Counted from the first letter of the stretch, positions 1-8,328 are shown. The stretch is DNA of 45,909 nucleotides from a bacterium (GCA_030430165.1 JAUIGL010000053.1:1-45909); one strand, 5' to 3'. Notes: a model not told the origin generated them from the sequence alone. Translations and numbers: made by a program.

Positions 1-1760
1 AACGGGAAGATCCAACCGGATGGTCCGGTGGCGACACCGATGGTCGTGTCGGCCGGCACGCGTTCTTCCAACTGACGAAGGATCCCTTCGTTCATCGGAT
101 GAGTGATCGTCGCGAGTCCGATTCGATCGTAGCTCCACCAAGGCCGGTCGGCGAGAAATGGCCGGTTCTCGTTCGCCGTGACGACGGTCCAGCACTGCAG
201 CACGGCGAGCGCCGCCGCTGTCATCGCGACCACTCTTCGCGTCCCCCTCTCGCCGTAGAGCACGCTCGCCAGCGGCGCCAACAGCGCGAAGGACGCCGCG
301 TTGTAGCGACAGAAAAAGTAGTGGAAACCGGCGAAGACACAGAGAGAAACGCAGAATGAGGCGAACATCGTCGCCAAGGCGAGCGTCAATCCGCGCGAGG
401 CCCAGCGTGGTCCGATCAGCACGACCAGCAACGGAAGCAGCGCCAGTAACGGACCGAGTAGTCCCATGTTGACGCGATCGGGATGCACGAGCTGCACGTA
501 CATGATCTCGGGCCGGAAAATGCGGCCGAAGCGCGCGTAATCTTCCATCAGGTACCGGTCGCTGAGCAGGGTTTCGGCGAAGTCACCGAAAACGAAACGG
601 CCAGTCCGATACTTGAACAGGTCGACCCGGCGCCGGATCGGCGCCGGGATTCCGGATGTGTCGAACAGCTGGTAGGTGTTGCGCACTCCGTTGATCAGCA
701 ACGGACGCAAAACCTCGATCGGCCCGGGCCGATACTCTCTCCGCGCCGCATCGATGGCGCCGTGGTGGTACCAACCCTGAGCGTAGACGAACACCCCGCC
801 GAGCAGCAGCGTACCGGCCGCTGCCGACGCGGAGAGAACGAGCGGTTTTCGATCGCCGCGGACGGCGCCCCGGGCTACCAGGACCAAAGCCACGACCAGG
901 GCGCCAGGCAGCATGATCAGCGCGGTGAATTTCGAACCGATCGCCAAGCCGATCGCGCACGACGCCAGCAGCAGCGTCGTCGGACCGCCGTGGCGCAGGT
1001 AGTCGACCGAGAAAACGCAGGCCGCAACCACCAACGCGGCGGTGATCAGATCGATCTGGCAGCTGCTCGATTCGAGGATCACGATCGGCGCGCTCGCCCA
1101 CACCAAGCCGGCGAAGACCCCCGCGCGCTGCGACGCGCCGAGCTGGCGCGCCAGACAGTACACTCCCAGGGATGCGACGCAGGCAGACAGCCACTGGACT
1201 AGCTGGACCAGCACGTCGCTTCGTGTCAGCAAGACCGTCCAGGCGAACAACAGGGAGGCGTTGGGAGGATAGAGCGTCTGACGCGGGTTGTTGGTGGGAA
1301 AGAACTGCAGCGACTCGTGCTGGATCCAGAATCCGACGCGCCCGAGATAGTAGGTCATCGCATCCTGAATGCTCGGCGGCGCGATCGCCGCGAGCGCCAG
1401 GGTCAACACGTAGGCGGCGGCCACGGCGATCAGGAACGCGCGCAGCCAGCCGGGGAACGCGCCAACACTGGAAACGAAGTCGAGGATCGAGCGCGCCCAG
1501 GAGCCGATGCACCGCCCGACCTTCGCGGTTCCGCGCAGGGTAGCGACCGCCAAGGTGACGATCGCCAAATGGGCAGCAACGACCGGCGCCAGGGTCATCT
1601 GGCCGAGCAACCCGACCACGGTCATGACACCCACTACCTGGGCAACGCAAAGAACGAACAGCCCGACCGCCGCCCGCGCCAAGCCGGGCCGGATCCCCCC
1701 GCACGCGACCAAGATCGACGTCGCCAGGACGCAAGCGATCGATGAGACCAGGGCCAGCAC
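1..1760 (-). CDS. GT-C family membrane glycosyltransferase (ArnT/PMT-like), 3' end cut by window
   Basis: The reading frame is open on the minus strand from a GTG at 1760 to the window edge, about 586 codons; its C-terminus lies outside. An in-frame TAG at 1775-1773 limits the start. The translation is strongly hydrophobic with many membrane segments, the first beginning at the start codon. It carries the pattern DAMTYYLGRVGFWIQ followed by FPTNNPRQ about 10 residues later. That pattern is typical of GT-C (glycosyltransferase 39-like) enzymes that use polyprenyl-phosphate sugars, and the first Asp is the expected catalytic/metal residue in the first periplasmic loop. Near the cut end, a soluble segment (RVPADTTIGVATG) fits the periplasmic C-terminal domain. 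Acceptor and donor sugar cannot be read. Downstream of hpnJ on the same strand with a 164-base gap, so co-transcription is possible. Longer frames on either strand here are shadows. Confidence 0.8.
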   Translation of the reverse strand, partial: MLALVSSIACVLATSILVACGGIRPGLARAAVGLFVLCVAQVVGVMTVVGLLGQMTLAPVVAAHLAIVTLAVATLRGTAKVGRCIGSWARSILDFVSSVGAFPGWLRAFLIAVAAAYVLTLALAAIAPPSIQDAMTYYLGRVGFWIQHESLQFFPTNNPRQTLYPPNASLLFAWTVLLTRSDVLVQLVQWLSACVASLGVYCLARQLGASQRAGVFAGLVWASAPIVILESSSCQIDLITAALVVAACVFSVDYLRHGGPTTLLLASCAIGLAIGSKFTALIMLPGALVVALVLVARGAVRGDRKPLVLSASAAAGTLLLGGVFVYAQGWYHHGAIDAARREYRPGPIEVLRPLLINGVRNTYQLFDTSGIPAPIRRRVDLFKYRTGRFVFGDFAETLLSDRYLMEDYARFGRIFRPEIMYVQLVHPDRVNMGLLGPLLALLPLLVVLIGPRWASRGLTLALATMFASFCVSLCVFAGFHYFFCRYNAASFALLAPLASVLYGERGTRRVVAMTAAALAVLQCWTVVTANENRPFLADRPWWSYDRIGLATITHPMNEGILRQLEERVPADTTIGVATGPSGWIFP

Positions 1761-1924
1761 CCGAGACCCCGACTACCCGCCCTGCCGCGGTAGATCGGCC
1801 GCGCTCCTGGGCGATGTGACCGCGCACCGCCTCCGCCAGGACGCAGATCGGTACGTCGGCGCAACCCGGGCGGAGACGAAACAAGCCACCAAAGCCCCGC
1901 CGCACTCCGGCTAACGGCCTCTCG

Positions 1925-3361
1925 TCAGGCGCTTGCTGCGGTGCTGCTCTCGCGGCGCTTGCGCATCGTGCTGAAGAACTCGCCGGCCTCGCGCAGCAGC
2001 CGCTTGCGCTCGTCCTTGCTCTTCACCATCTTCTTCACCGACTTGAAGATGTAGGTCGGCCGGAAGTAGTAGGCACGGTAGAAGCGCTCGACGGCGTCGA
2101 AGATCTCCTCCGAGCTCAGGTTGGGGTAGCTCACCGTGCAGCGCTGGTAGCCCGCCTCGTCGTTGTAGACGGAGTTCACCAGAAAGCCCTCGTCCTCGAC
2201 GTAGCGGAAGAACTCGGTGCCGGGATACGGCGACGCCAGCGACACCTGCAGGGTTTCGGGGTTCATTTCGCGCGCGAAGCGGATCGACTCATCGATCGTT
2301 TCCATGGTCTCGCCGGGAAGGCCGACGATGAAGGTACCGTGGATCAAGATCCCGATGTCGTGGCAGTCCTGGGTGAAGCGGCGCGCTCGCGCCGTGCTGA
2401 CGCCCTTCTTGATGTTCTTGAGGACCGTATCGCTGCCCGACTCGTAACCGATGACGAAGAGCCGCAGACCGCCGTCCTTCAGGATCTTGAGCGTGTCGCG
2501 GTCGACGTTCGCCCGCGAGTTGGTCGACCAGCACAAGCCGAGCGGCTTCATCAGCTCGCCGATCTTGCGGGCCCGCGGCGGATCGGCGGTGAAGGTATCG
2601 TCGTCGAAGAAGATCTCCTTCATCTCCGGAAACAGCCGAGGCATCTCGCGCACTTCCTCGATCACGTTCTCGGGGCTGCGCACCCGGTAGCTGTGCCCGG
2701 TGGTCACCTGCGGCCACAGGCAAAAGGTGCAACGCGCCGGGCATCCGCGCCCGGTGTAGAGCGACACGTACGGGTACTGACAATAGGGACTGTTGTACTT
2801 CAGATAGTCGAGGTCGCGATCGTAGATCTGGGTGACGAAGGGGAGGCTGTCGAGATCGGCGCCGTTGAGCACCGGCCGATCGGGATTGTGGTGGATCGTG
2901 CCGTTCTTGCGGTAGCTGATCCCGGTGACGTCAGAAAGGTCGCGCCCTTCCCAGACCTCCTTGACGGCGTAGTCCATTTCCTTGCGACAGACGAAGTCGA
3001 TCGCTTCGCCCGCTTGCAGCGCCTGCTCCGGCTCGGCAGTGACGTGCCCGCCGGCAAAGCCTACGACCACCTTCGGATTGATGTCCTTCATCATCTGAGC
3101 GGTGCGGCAATCGAGGCGGAACGAAGGAGTGCTGGTGTGGAGAACGACCAGATCGTAGTCCGCCGCCATCGCCGCAACCGTCTTCTGGTCGAGCGACTCG
3201 GGCGGCGCATCCACCACCTTGCTGTCCGGAATCATTCCGGCCGGGTAACACAGCCAGGTAGGATACCAGAACGACCAGACCTCGCGCGTGGCCTGGTAGC
3301 GCGAGCCCGCGCCCCCGTCGAAGTCGTCGTAGGACGGCGGATTCAGAAACAGTGTTCGCAT
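1925..3361 (-). CDS. hpnJ: Hopanoid biosynthesis radical SAM protein HpnJ
   Basis: 478 residues, full length for HpnJ. An N-terminal B12-binding-like domain (about 1-150) is followed by a radical-SAM barrel with the cluster motif CxxxCxxC at Cys207, Cys211 and Cys214 inside GRGCPARCTFCLWPQ. The start MRTLFLNPPS..DGGAGSRYQ and the stretches SFWYPTWL, VVLHTSTPSF, FFDDDTF and HGTFIVGLPGET are those of HpnJ rather than generic radical-SAM proteins. Known for the family: HpnJ is needed to build the cyclitol-ether head group of bacteriohopanetetrol, working with a glycosyltransferase (HpnI) and a deacetylase (HpnK). Neither partner, nor squalene-hopene cyclase, lies in this window. ATG at 3361 follows GAGGGG, and a TTGCCT-N17-TAGGGT promoter sits just upstream. 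Divergent from gmhA. Confidence 0.9.
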   Translation of the reverse strand: MRTLFLNPPSYDDFDGGAGSRYQATREVWSFWYPTWLCYPAGMIPDSKVVDAPPESLDQKTVAAMAADYDLVVLHTSTPSFRLDCRTAQMMKDINPKVVVGFAGGHVTAEPEQALQAGEAIDFVCRKEMDYAVKEVWEGRDLSDVTGISYRKNGTIHHNPDRPVLNGADLDSLPFVTQIYDRDLDYLKYNSPYCQYPYVSLYTGRGCPARCTFCLWPQVTTGHSYRVRSPENVIEEVREMPRLFPEMKEIFFDDDTFTADPPRARKIGELMKPLGLCWSTNSRANVDRDTLKILKDGGLRLFVIGYESGSDTVLKNIKKGVSTARARRFTQDCHDIGILIHGTFIVGLPGETMETIDESIRFAREMNPETLQVSLASPYPGTEFFRYVEDEGFLVNSVYNDEAGYQRCTVSYPNLSSEEIFDAVERFYRAYYFRPTYIFKSVKKMVKSKDERKRLLREAGEFFSTMRKRRESSTAASA

Positions 3362-3388
3362 TCAGCACCCCTCAATGCTTGGCTGCCG

Positions 3389-3417
3389 ACCCTAGCGACG
3401 CTCTGTGGATAAGGCAA
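3389..3417 (-). promoter_or_regulatory. Putative sigma-70-type promoter of hpnJ
   Basis: On the minus strand TTGCCT (3417-3412) and TAGGGT (3394-3389) are separated by exactly 17 bases. A start of transcription near 3382 would leave a leader of about 20 bases holding the GAGGGG ribosome site before ATG 3361. The same TAGGGT element with 17-base spacing occurs at 7240-7268. Confidence 0.5.
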
Positions 3418-3469
3418 GGTGTCCCGGCCCGCCCCGCGACCCCTGGAACCGCACACCCGGCACCTGTAT

Positions 3470-4069
3470 ATGCGCCCAATGCACGAACGCGAAATCCAGC
3501 GTGTCTTCGACGAATCGGGAAGGGTCCGGGAGCGATTCGCCAAGCGCCACAAGAAAGCGCTTTCCGCCGTAATCGACCTTTGCTGCGAGGCACTGGCCGA
3601 GGGCCACTGTCTGTTCTTCTTCGGCAACGGCGGCAGCGCGGCGGACGCCCAGCACCTCGCCGCCGAGTTCGTCAACCGCTACAAGTTGCCGCGCTCACCG
3701 CTGCCCGCGCTGGCGCTCACCACCGACTCCTCGGCGCTGACCAGCATCGCCAACGATTTCGGGTACCAACAGGTGTTCTCGAAGCAGATCGAGGCGCTGG
3801 CGCGGCCCGGCGACGTCGCCTTTGCGATCTCGACCAGCGGCAACGCGACCAACGTCCTGCGCGCCGTGCGCGCCTGCCGCAAGCGCGGCGTGACCACCGT
3901 CGGCATGACCGGAGGCACCGGTGGCAAGCTCGCCCCCCTGGTCGACCACCTTCTCTGCGTCGATGCCAGCCGCGACACCGCGCGCATCCAGGAAACGCAC
4001 ATCCTCATCGGGCACACGCTGTGCGAGCTGGTCGAAAACCAACTCGAACGCAAACGCACGCAGAAGTAG
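3470..4069 (+). CDS. gmhA: Phosphoheptose isomerase (sedoheptulose 7-phosphate isomerase)
   Basis: 199 residues from ATG 3470; a second ATG at 3479 is equally possible, while an upstream in-frame ATG at 3419 would add 17 Pro/Arg-rich residues not seen in the family. It is a single SIS domain. The phosphosugar-binding loop FFGNGGSAADAQHLAAEFVNR and the later ISTSGNATNVLRAV, GMTGGTGG and QETHILIGHTLCELVE are hallmark GmhA segments. The family converts D-sedoheptulose 7-phosphate to D-glycero-D-manno-heptose 7-phosphate, the first step toward ADP-heptose for lipopolysaccharide core or S-layer sugars. Followed after 9 bases by the next plus-strand gene. The kinase/adenylyltransferase HldE, the phosphatase GmhB and the epimerase HldD are not in the window. 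Confidence 0.93.
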   Translation: MRPMHEREIQRVFDESGRVRERFAKRHKKALSAVIDLCCEALAEGHCLFFFGNGGSAADAQHLAAEFVNRYKLPRSPLPALALTTDSSALTSIANDFGYQQVFSKQIEALARPGDVAFAISTSGNATNVLRAVRACRKRGVTTVGMTGGTGGKLAPLVDHLLCVDASRDTARIQETHILIGHTLCELVENQLERKRTQK

Positions 4070-4078
4070 CCACTTCCA

Positions 4079-5074
4079 ATGGCTGGAAAGACGCGCAAGA
4101 CGCCTAGCCTCGACCTGCAACGGGTGCGCACCTACCCGTTGCGCGGTCGGTCGAGCAAGGTCGCCGCGACGGCACTCGGTGCGATCCCGCGTCCCGGCAT
4201 GCGCCTGCGCGACTTCCTCGGAGGGTTGCCGCAGATCCTCGCGGCGGCGGATCTGACCGAGATCGCGGCGACGATCGCCGGCCGACACCGACGCGGCAAG
4301 ACGATCATCCTCGGCATGGGCGCGCACCCGATCAAGGTCGGTCTCAGTCCGCTCATCATCGAGTTGATGGAGCGCGGCATCATCAACGGCGTCGCCATGA
4401 ACGGCGCCTGCATCGTCCACGACTTCGAGCTCGCCTACCACGGCGCGACATCCGAAGACGTAGCCGCTGCCCTCGACTCGGGCGACTTCGGCATGGCGCG
4501 CGAGACCGGCGAGTTCCTCAACGGCGCGATCAACGCTGCCAGCGAACCAGGCCTTGGGGCTTCCGTCGGACGCGCCATCCTCGACGCCAAGCTGCCGCAC
4601 ACGCGTCTCAGCATTCTCGCCGCCGGCGCCCGCCTCGGCATACCGACGACGGTCCACGTCGCGATCGGCACCGACATCATCCACATGCACCCGAGCGCCG
4701 ACGGCGCCGCCATCGGAGCCGCCAGCCTCGCCGATTTCCACGCTCTCGCCGGCCTGGTGCAAACGATGCACCTCGGCGTATTCCTCAACCTCGGATCGGC
4801 GGTCATCATCCCCGAAGTGTTCCTCAAAGCACTCAACCTCGCGCGCAACGTCGGCAAGCGCGTCGACAAGCTGACCACCATCGACATGGACTTCATGCGC
4901 CACTATCGCCCGGGGGTGAACGTCGTGCAGCGGCCCACTCAGACCGGCGGCAAAGGGTTCCGCCTGACCGGCCACCATGAAATCATGTTTCCGCTGCTGT
5001 GCGCGGCAGTGCTCGAGGAGCTGGCGGGCGGCGCGCGGCCGAAAGCACGCCAGAAGACGAAGAAGAAGTCGTAA
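4079..5074 (+). CDS. Conserved protein of unknown function, possibly deoxyhypusine-synthase-like fold
   Basis: 331 residues, no signal peptide or membrane segment. I do not recognise a characterised function. Conserved-looking blocks are TIILGMGAHPIKVGLSP (about 81-97), NGACIVHDFELAYHGATSED, GIPTTVHVAIGTDIIHMHPS, FLNLGSAVIIPEVFLKAL and RPTQTGGKGFRLTGHHEIM near the C-terminus. The early Gly-rich strand-loop suggests a Rossmann-like nucleotide site. The order of an HD motif, a GTD motif and a glycine-rich 'LGSA' loop faintly resembles NAD-dependent deoxyhypusine synthase; this is inference from a few motifs. A basic Lys-rich tail ends the protein. It sits 9 bases after gmhA and 2 bases before the next gene, so it is probably co-expressed with the heptose gene and may act on a sugar or its derivative. 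Confidence 0.75.
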   Translation: MAGKTRKTPSLDLQRVRTYPLRGRSSKVAATALGAIPRPGMRLRDFLGGLPQILAAADLTEIAATIAGRHRRGKTIILGMGAHPIKVGLSPLIIELMERGIINGVAMNGACIVHDFELAYHGATSEDVAAALDSGDFGMARETGEFLNGAINAASEPGLGASVGRAILDAKLPHTRLSILAAGARLGIPTTVHVAIGTDIIHMHPSADGAAIGAASLADFHALAGLVQTMHLGVFLNLGSAVIIPEVFLKALNLARNVGKRVDKLTTIDMDFMRHYRPGVNVVQRPTQTGGKGFRLTGHHEIMFPLLCAAVLEELAGGARPKARQKTKKKS

Positions 5075-5076
5075 CG

Positions 5077-6336
5077 ATGCGCGTCGGCCGCTACGACAAC
5101 CCGCACGCCTGCGTTTCGTTTTCGCACATCGACAGCGCCGTCGTCCGCGAGCCGGTCGCGCTGACCGCCACCGACGGTGGAATCAGCACGGCGATCCTGT
5201 ATCAACCGCCGGGCGCGCGCACGGTCGTCTGCTTCATGCACCCGCAAGCGGACATGAGCCGGCACTACGCGATCCCCGGACTGGTCGATGCCGGGTTCGC
5301 CGCGTTCGGACAGAACAGCCGCTGCCTGAACAACGACACACACTGCGTCCACGAGCTGTTGCTGCTCGACGTCGCCGCCGGGCAGCGGTTCCTGCGCCGG
5401 CGCGGCTTCGATCGGATCGTGCTCGTCGGCAACAGCGGCGGCGGTTCGTTGTTCAGCCTCTACCAGGCCGAAGCGTGCTCGGCCGATCGTCTGCAACACA
5501 CCCCCGCGGGCGACCCGATCGATCTCGGCGCGCAGGAGATGCCGCCGGCGGACGGGCTCGTGCTGCTCGCCGCGCACCTCGGCGAGGGCAAGATCCTGGC
5601 GCGGATGATCGACCCGTCGGTGACCGACGAGAACGACCCGACCTCGTGCGACCCCGAGCTCGACCCATACGACCGCGCCAACGGCTACCGTCCGCCACCC
5701 GACTCGAGCCACTATTCCGCGGAGTTCGTCGAGCGCTACCGCGCCGCCCAGGACCAGCGGGTGCGTCGGATCGACGAGATCGCGCGCTCTCACATCGAGC
5801 TGCGCAACCAGGCGCGCGAGGAGCTGCGCAGCGGATTGGTACAGGGCAGAGACGCACCTGACCACACCGCCTGGGCGCGCCGCGCGGTCGCGCATCCGCC
5901 GATGGTCGTGCACCGGACCGAAGCCGACCTGCGTTCGCTCGACCTCTCACTCGACCCTTCGCAGCGCGACGCGGGCACCCTGTTCTCCTACCGCCCCGAC
6001 CTCACCAATTACATGGAGCTCGGCTTCGCTCGCGTCACCACGCCCAAGGCCTGGCTCAGCACATGGTCGGCGTTCGCCTCGAACGCCAGCCTCGAACGGA
6101 ACGCGCCGAAGATCGACGCGCCGGCGCTGGTCGTCGGCTACGACGGCGACAATGCAATCTTTCCCAGCGACAACCAGCGGGCCCTGCAGCTCCTCGGATC
6201 GCCGGACAAGCAGCTGATCACCGTGCCCGGCGATCACTACGGCTTCGGCATCGGCACCCAGGAGCGAAGCGGAGCACCGCGTGCAGTCGGTGCAATCGCC
6301 GACTGGTTGCGCGATCGGTTCCCCGATCCGCGCTGA
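5077..6336 (+). CDS. Alpha/beta hydrolase family protein
   Basis: 419 residues from ATG 5077, which lies 2 bases after the previous stop; earlier in-frame starts would overlap that gene. A nucleophile elbow GNSGGGS places Ser120 in the GxSxG context. An Asp in VVGYDGDNAIFPSD and a His in PGDHYGFG complete a plausible catalytic triad at the C-terminus. The middle (about 130-300) is a long charged insertion that would form the lid or cap. No signal peptide, so cytoplasmic. Known for the fold: esterases, thioesterases, C-C hydrolases. The substrate cannot be told from sequence. The next gene 27 bases downstream is a lyase that acts on small branched acids, so a joint role in catabolism of an acyl compound is possible but unproven. 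Confidence 0.8.
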   Translation: MRVGRYDNPHACVSFSHIDSAVVREPVALTATDGGISTAILYQPPGARTVVCFMHPQADMSRHYAIPGLVDAGFAAFGQNSRCLNNDTHCVHELLLLDVAAGQRFLRRRGFDRIVLVGNSGGGSLFSLYQAEACSADRLQHTPAGDPIDLGAQEMPPADGLVLLAAHLGEGKILARMIDPSVTDENDPTSCDPELDPYDRANGYRPPPDSSHYSAEFVERYRAAQDQRVRRIDEIARSHIELRNQAREELRSGLVQGRDAPDHTAWARRAVAHPPMVVHRTEADLRSLDLSLDPSQRDAGTLFSYRPDLTNYMELGFARVTTPKAWLSTWSAFASNASLERNAPKIDAPALVVGYDGDNAIFPSDNQRALQLLGSPDKQLITVPGDHYGFGIGTQERSGAPRAVGAIADWLRDRFPDPR

Positions 6337-6363
6337 CACGAGAACACCGGAGGACCCAGGAAC

Positions 6364-7230
6364 ATGCCGAAAGCCGACCAAGTTCGCGCTCTGGCTGCCG
6401 AAGACCGCCCGTTGGTCATGGGCGGCGTCTACGACGGCCTGACCACGCGCCTCGCCGACCGGGCGGGCTTCGAGATCTTGTTTGCCGGCGGATTCAGCGT
6501 CGCCGCAACCCTGCTCGGCGAGCCCGACTTCGGCTACCTGACCCAATCCGAGATGGCGGCCGCCGCGCAACGCATGTGCCGGCTCACCGAGAAACCGATC
6601 CTGATCGACGCCGACACCGGCTACGGCAACGCGCTCAGCACCCTGCGCACGGTCGAGCTGTGGCACAGCGCCGGCGCCGCCGGGCTGTTCCTCGAGGACC
6701 AGGTTTGGCCCAAGCGTTGCGGCCACATGCGCGGAAAAGCCGTCGTCGAACGCGACGACTGGCTGCGCAAGTTGCGCGCGGTTCTATCGTCACGCCCGGC
6801 GCGCGACCTGTACCTCGTCGCTCGCACCGATGCCCGGGCGGTTCTCGGTCTCGAGGAGGCGATCGAACGCGGCAAGGCGGCGCGCGATCTCGGCGCCGAC
6901 GCGGTCTTCGTCGAGGCGCCGGAGTCGATCGCCGAGCTCGAAGCGATCGCCACGGCGATCCCCGGCCCCAAGGTGGCAAACATGGTCGAGGGCGGGCGCA
7001 CTCCCCTGCTCGGCCCCGACGAGCTCCACGACCTCGGCTTCGACCTGATCGTCCACCCGCTCACCGCCCTCCTCGCCGGCAGCAGGGCGATCGCCGACGC
7101 CTACGCGACCCTGCGCCAGGCCGGGACCACCAAGAGCATCGCCGAATCCTTTCTGACCTTCGACCAGTTCAACGAAGTCATCGATCTCGAGCGCCACTAC
7201 GCACTCGATTCCGAGCTCGGCGACAGCTGA
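6364..7230 (+). CDS. Isocitrate lyase / PEP mutase superfamily enzyme
   Basis: 288 residues, the normal size for the short members of the family (methylisocitrate lyase, oxaloacetate decarboxylase, 2,3-dimethylmalate lyase, carboxyphosphonoenolpyruvate mutase). The Mg-binding DADTGYG is at 82-88 and the catalytic loop KRCGH at 117-121 carries the general-acid Cys119, which favours a lyase over a true PEP mutase. Other family blocks are VARTDAR and NMVEGGRTP. The ATG is preceded by GGAGG 10 bases upstream. It cleaves or forms a C-C bond next to a 2-oxo acid carboxylate; which acid is used cannot be decided, and no methylcitrate-cycle or glyoxylate-cycle partner is visible nearby. Confidence 0.88.
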   Translation: MPKADQVRALAAEDRPLVMGGVYDGLTTRLADRAGFEILFAGGFSVAATLLGEPDFGYLTQSEMAAAAQRMCRLTEKPILIDADTGYGNALSTLRTVELWHSAGAAGLFLEDQVWPKRCGHMRGKAVVERDDWLRKLRAVLSSRPARDLYLVARTDARAVLGLEEAIERGKAARDLGADAVFVEAPESIAELEAIATAIPGPKVANMVEGGRTPLLGPDELHDLGFDLIVHPLTALLAGSRAIADAYATLRQAGTTKSIAESFLTFDQFNEVIDLERHYALDSELGDS

Positions 7231-7239
7231 TCCCCCGAT

Positions 7240-7268
7240 TTCCCATTCGCGAGTAAATCCGCTAGGGT
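7240..7268 (+). promoter_or_regulatory. Putative promoter of the small CTERM-like gene
   Basis: TTCCCA (7240-7245) and TAGGGT (7263-7268) with a 17-base spacer, 25 bases ahead of ATG 7294, with a strong GGAGGG ribosome site between. The -10 element is identical to that proposed for hpnJ. The -35 is a weak match. Confidence 0.35.
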
Positions 7269-7293
7269 CCCCGGCGTCGGAGGGATTGAAACG

Positions 7294-7473
7294 ATGATCA
7301 AGCAAACAGCAGCGTTCCTGATTGCACTCGCCGCGGCCATGCCCGCCTTCGCCGGTCACCTCGACCAGGCGGCGGTGATGGGCGTACCGGTGATCGGTGA
7401 GATCGGCTTGGTCGGCTTTGCCATCGGCGCCGGACTGGTCGGCGGTTGGGGCATCCGCAAGTTCCGGAAGTAG
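7294..7473 (+). CDS. 59-residue exported peptide with CTERM-like sorting tail
   Basis: An ORF too short for a usual cut-off, but with GGAGGG ahead of ATG and a clear architecture. Residues 1-20 form a Sec signal peptide (MIKQTAAFLIALAAAMPAFA). A mature segment of only about 15 residues follows, then VPVIGEIGLVGFAIGAGLVGG (about 31-51) as a hydrophobic helix, and then WGIRKFRK, a basic tail. A turn with Pro, a transmembrane helix and an Arg/Lys cluster at the extreme C-terminus is the layout of PEP-CTERM, IPTL-CTERM and VPEID-CTERM signals read by exosortase-type enzymes. The motif itself (VPVIGE) matches none of them exactly, and no exosortase lies in the window. Alternatively it is simply a tiny two-helix membrane peptide. 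Between a lyase gene and a hydroxylase gene on the same strand. Confidence 0.65.
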   Translation: MIKQTAAFLIALAAAMPAFAGHLDQAAVMGVPVIGEIGLVGFAIGAGLVGGWGIRKFRK

Positions 7474-7506
7474 TCCGCTTCACCCCCGACCAGCGCCGAT
7501 CGCGGC

Positions 7507-8328
7507 ATGACGCCGGAGGAGCTGGTCCCGCACATCGCGCGCGCCTACCTGTCGGTCCTCGCGGTAGGCTTTTTCGTACTCATCCTCGCCGAGGCCGCGG
7601 CGCCGCTCGTCGAACCTGCTGACCAGCGCCAGCAGCTCGTGCACATCGGTCGCAACTTCGGCATCTGGCTGGCCACCCTTCTGATCGGCGATGTCGTCTT
7701 CGGCAATTGGATCCTCGGCTTCTCGACGCGCTTGTTCGACCCGATGCCGGGCCTGCTTCACGGCGTCGCCATGCCGTTCCCGGTCCTGGTCATCGTCGGC
7801 ATCCTGGCGGCCGACCTGGGCGAATACGTGTTTCACCGCCTCGCCCACCGCTACCGGCTTCTATGGCTCGTTCACGCGGTGCACCACTCGGACGACCAGG
7901 TCGACGTGTCCACCGGCCTGCGCTTCCATCCCGGCGAGACCGTGTTCAACCTCTCGTGGAAGCTCGGCCTCTTCTGGGCACTCGGCCTACCCTTGTGGCT
8001 GGTCGCGGCGCGCGGCCTGCTGATGGCCCCGTTCGCTCTGGCGCAACACGCCAACGTTCGAGTTCCCCATCGACTGGACCGCGCACTGCAGTCGATCTTC
8101 GTAACTCCGGCGATGCACCGCGTGCACCACTCACCCAGAGCGGAAGAGAACAACACCAACTTCGGCGAGATCTTCTCCCTGTGGGATCGGCTCGGCGGCA
8201 CCTATCGCGCCTCCACTGCCAACCGCGAACCCAAATACGGTCTCGCCCGACTGAGCGGTGAGCGATGGCAGACGGTGCGCGGCATGCTGGCGACACCCGT
8301 CACCGCACGCAGCTTCCCCAGCCTCTAA
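7507..8328 (+). CDS. Fatty acid hydroxylase / sterol desaturase superfamily membrane protein
   Basis: 273 residues with about four membrane helices and the complete histidine-box set of the diiron superfamily: HRLAH (110-114), HAVHH (123-127) and HRVHH (204-208), plus RFHPGE around His141. Known for the family: a non-haem diiron centre at the membrane face uses O2 to hydroxylate or desaturate lipids such as sterols, carotenoids, fatty acids or sphingoid bases. Substrate specificity cannot be read. In a hopanoid-making cell a polycyclic or fatty-acyl substrate is plausible (inference). Last gene of the plus-strand run from gmhA; it ends 21 bases from the convergent glucosidase gene with no clear terminator between. 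Confidence 0.9.
   Translation: MTPEELVPHIARAYLSVLAVGFFVLILAEAAAPLVEPADQRQQLVHIGRNFGIWLATLLIGDVVFGNWILGFSTRLFDPMPGLLHGVAMPFPVLVIVGILAADLGEYVFHRLAHRYRLLWLVHAVHHSDDQVDVSTGLRFHPGETVFNLSWKLGLFWALGLPLWLVAARGLLMAPFALAQHANVRVPHRLDRALQSIFVTPAMHRVHHSPRAEENNTNFGEIFSLWDRLGGTYRASTANREPKYGLARLSGERWQTVRGMLATPVTARSFPSL

Noticed and set aside
483..1905. Long frames on both strands, including a 440-codon minus frame at 583-1905
   Set aside because: Arg/Gly/Ala-rich shadow translations without motifs. The true gene is in another minus frame that is open to the window edge and has membrane helices and GT-C motifs.
2339..3412. 357-codon plus-strand frame over hpnJ
   Set aside because: Antisense to a gene with unmistakable family motifs; high-GC shadow.
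3695..4978. 427-codon minus-strand frame over gmhA and the next gene
   Set aside because: Shadow with low-complexity charged composition and no ribosome site; the plus-strand genes are well supported.
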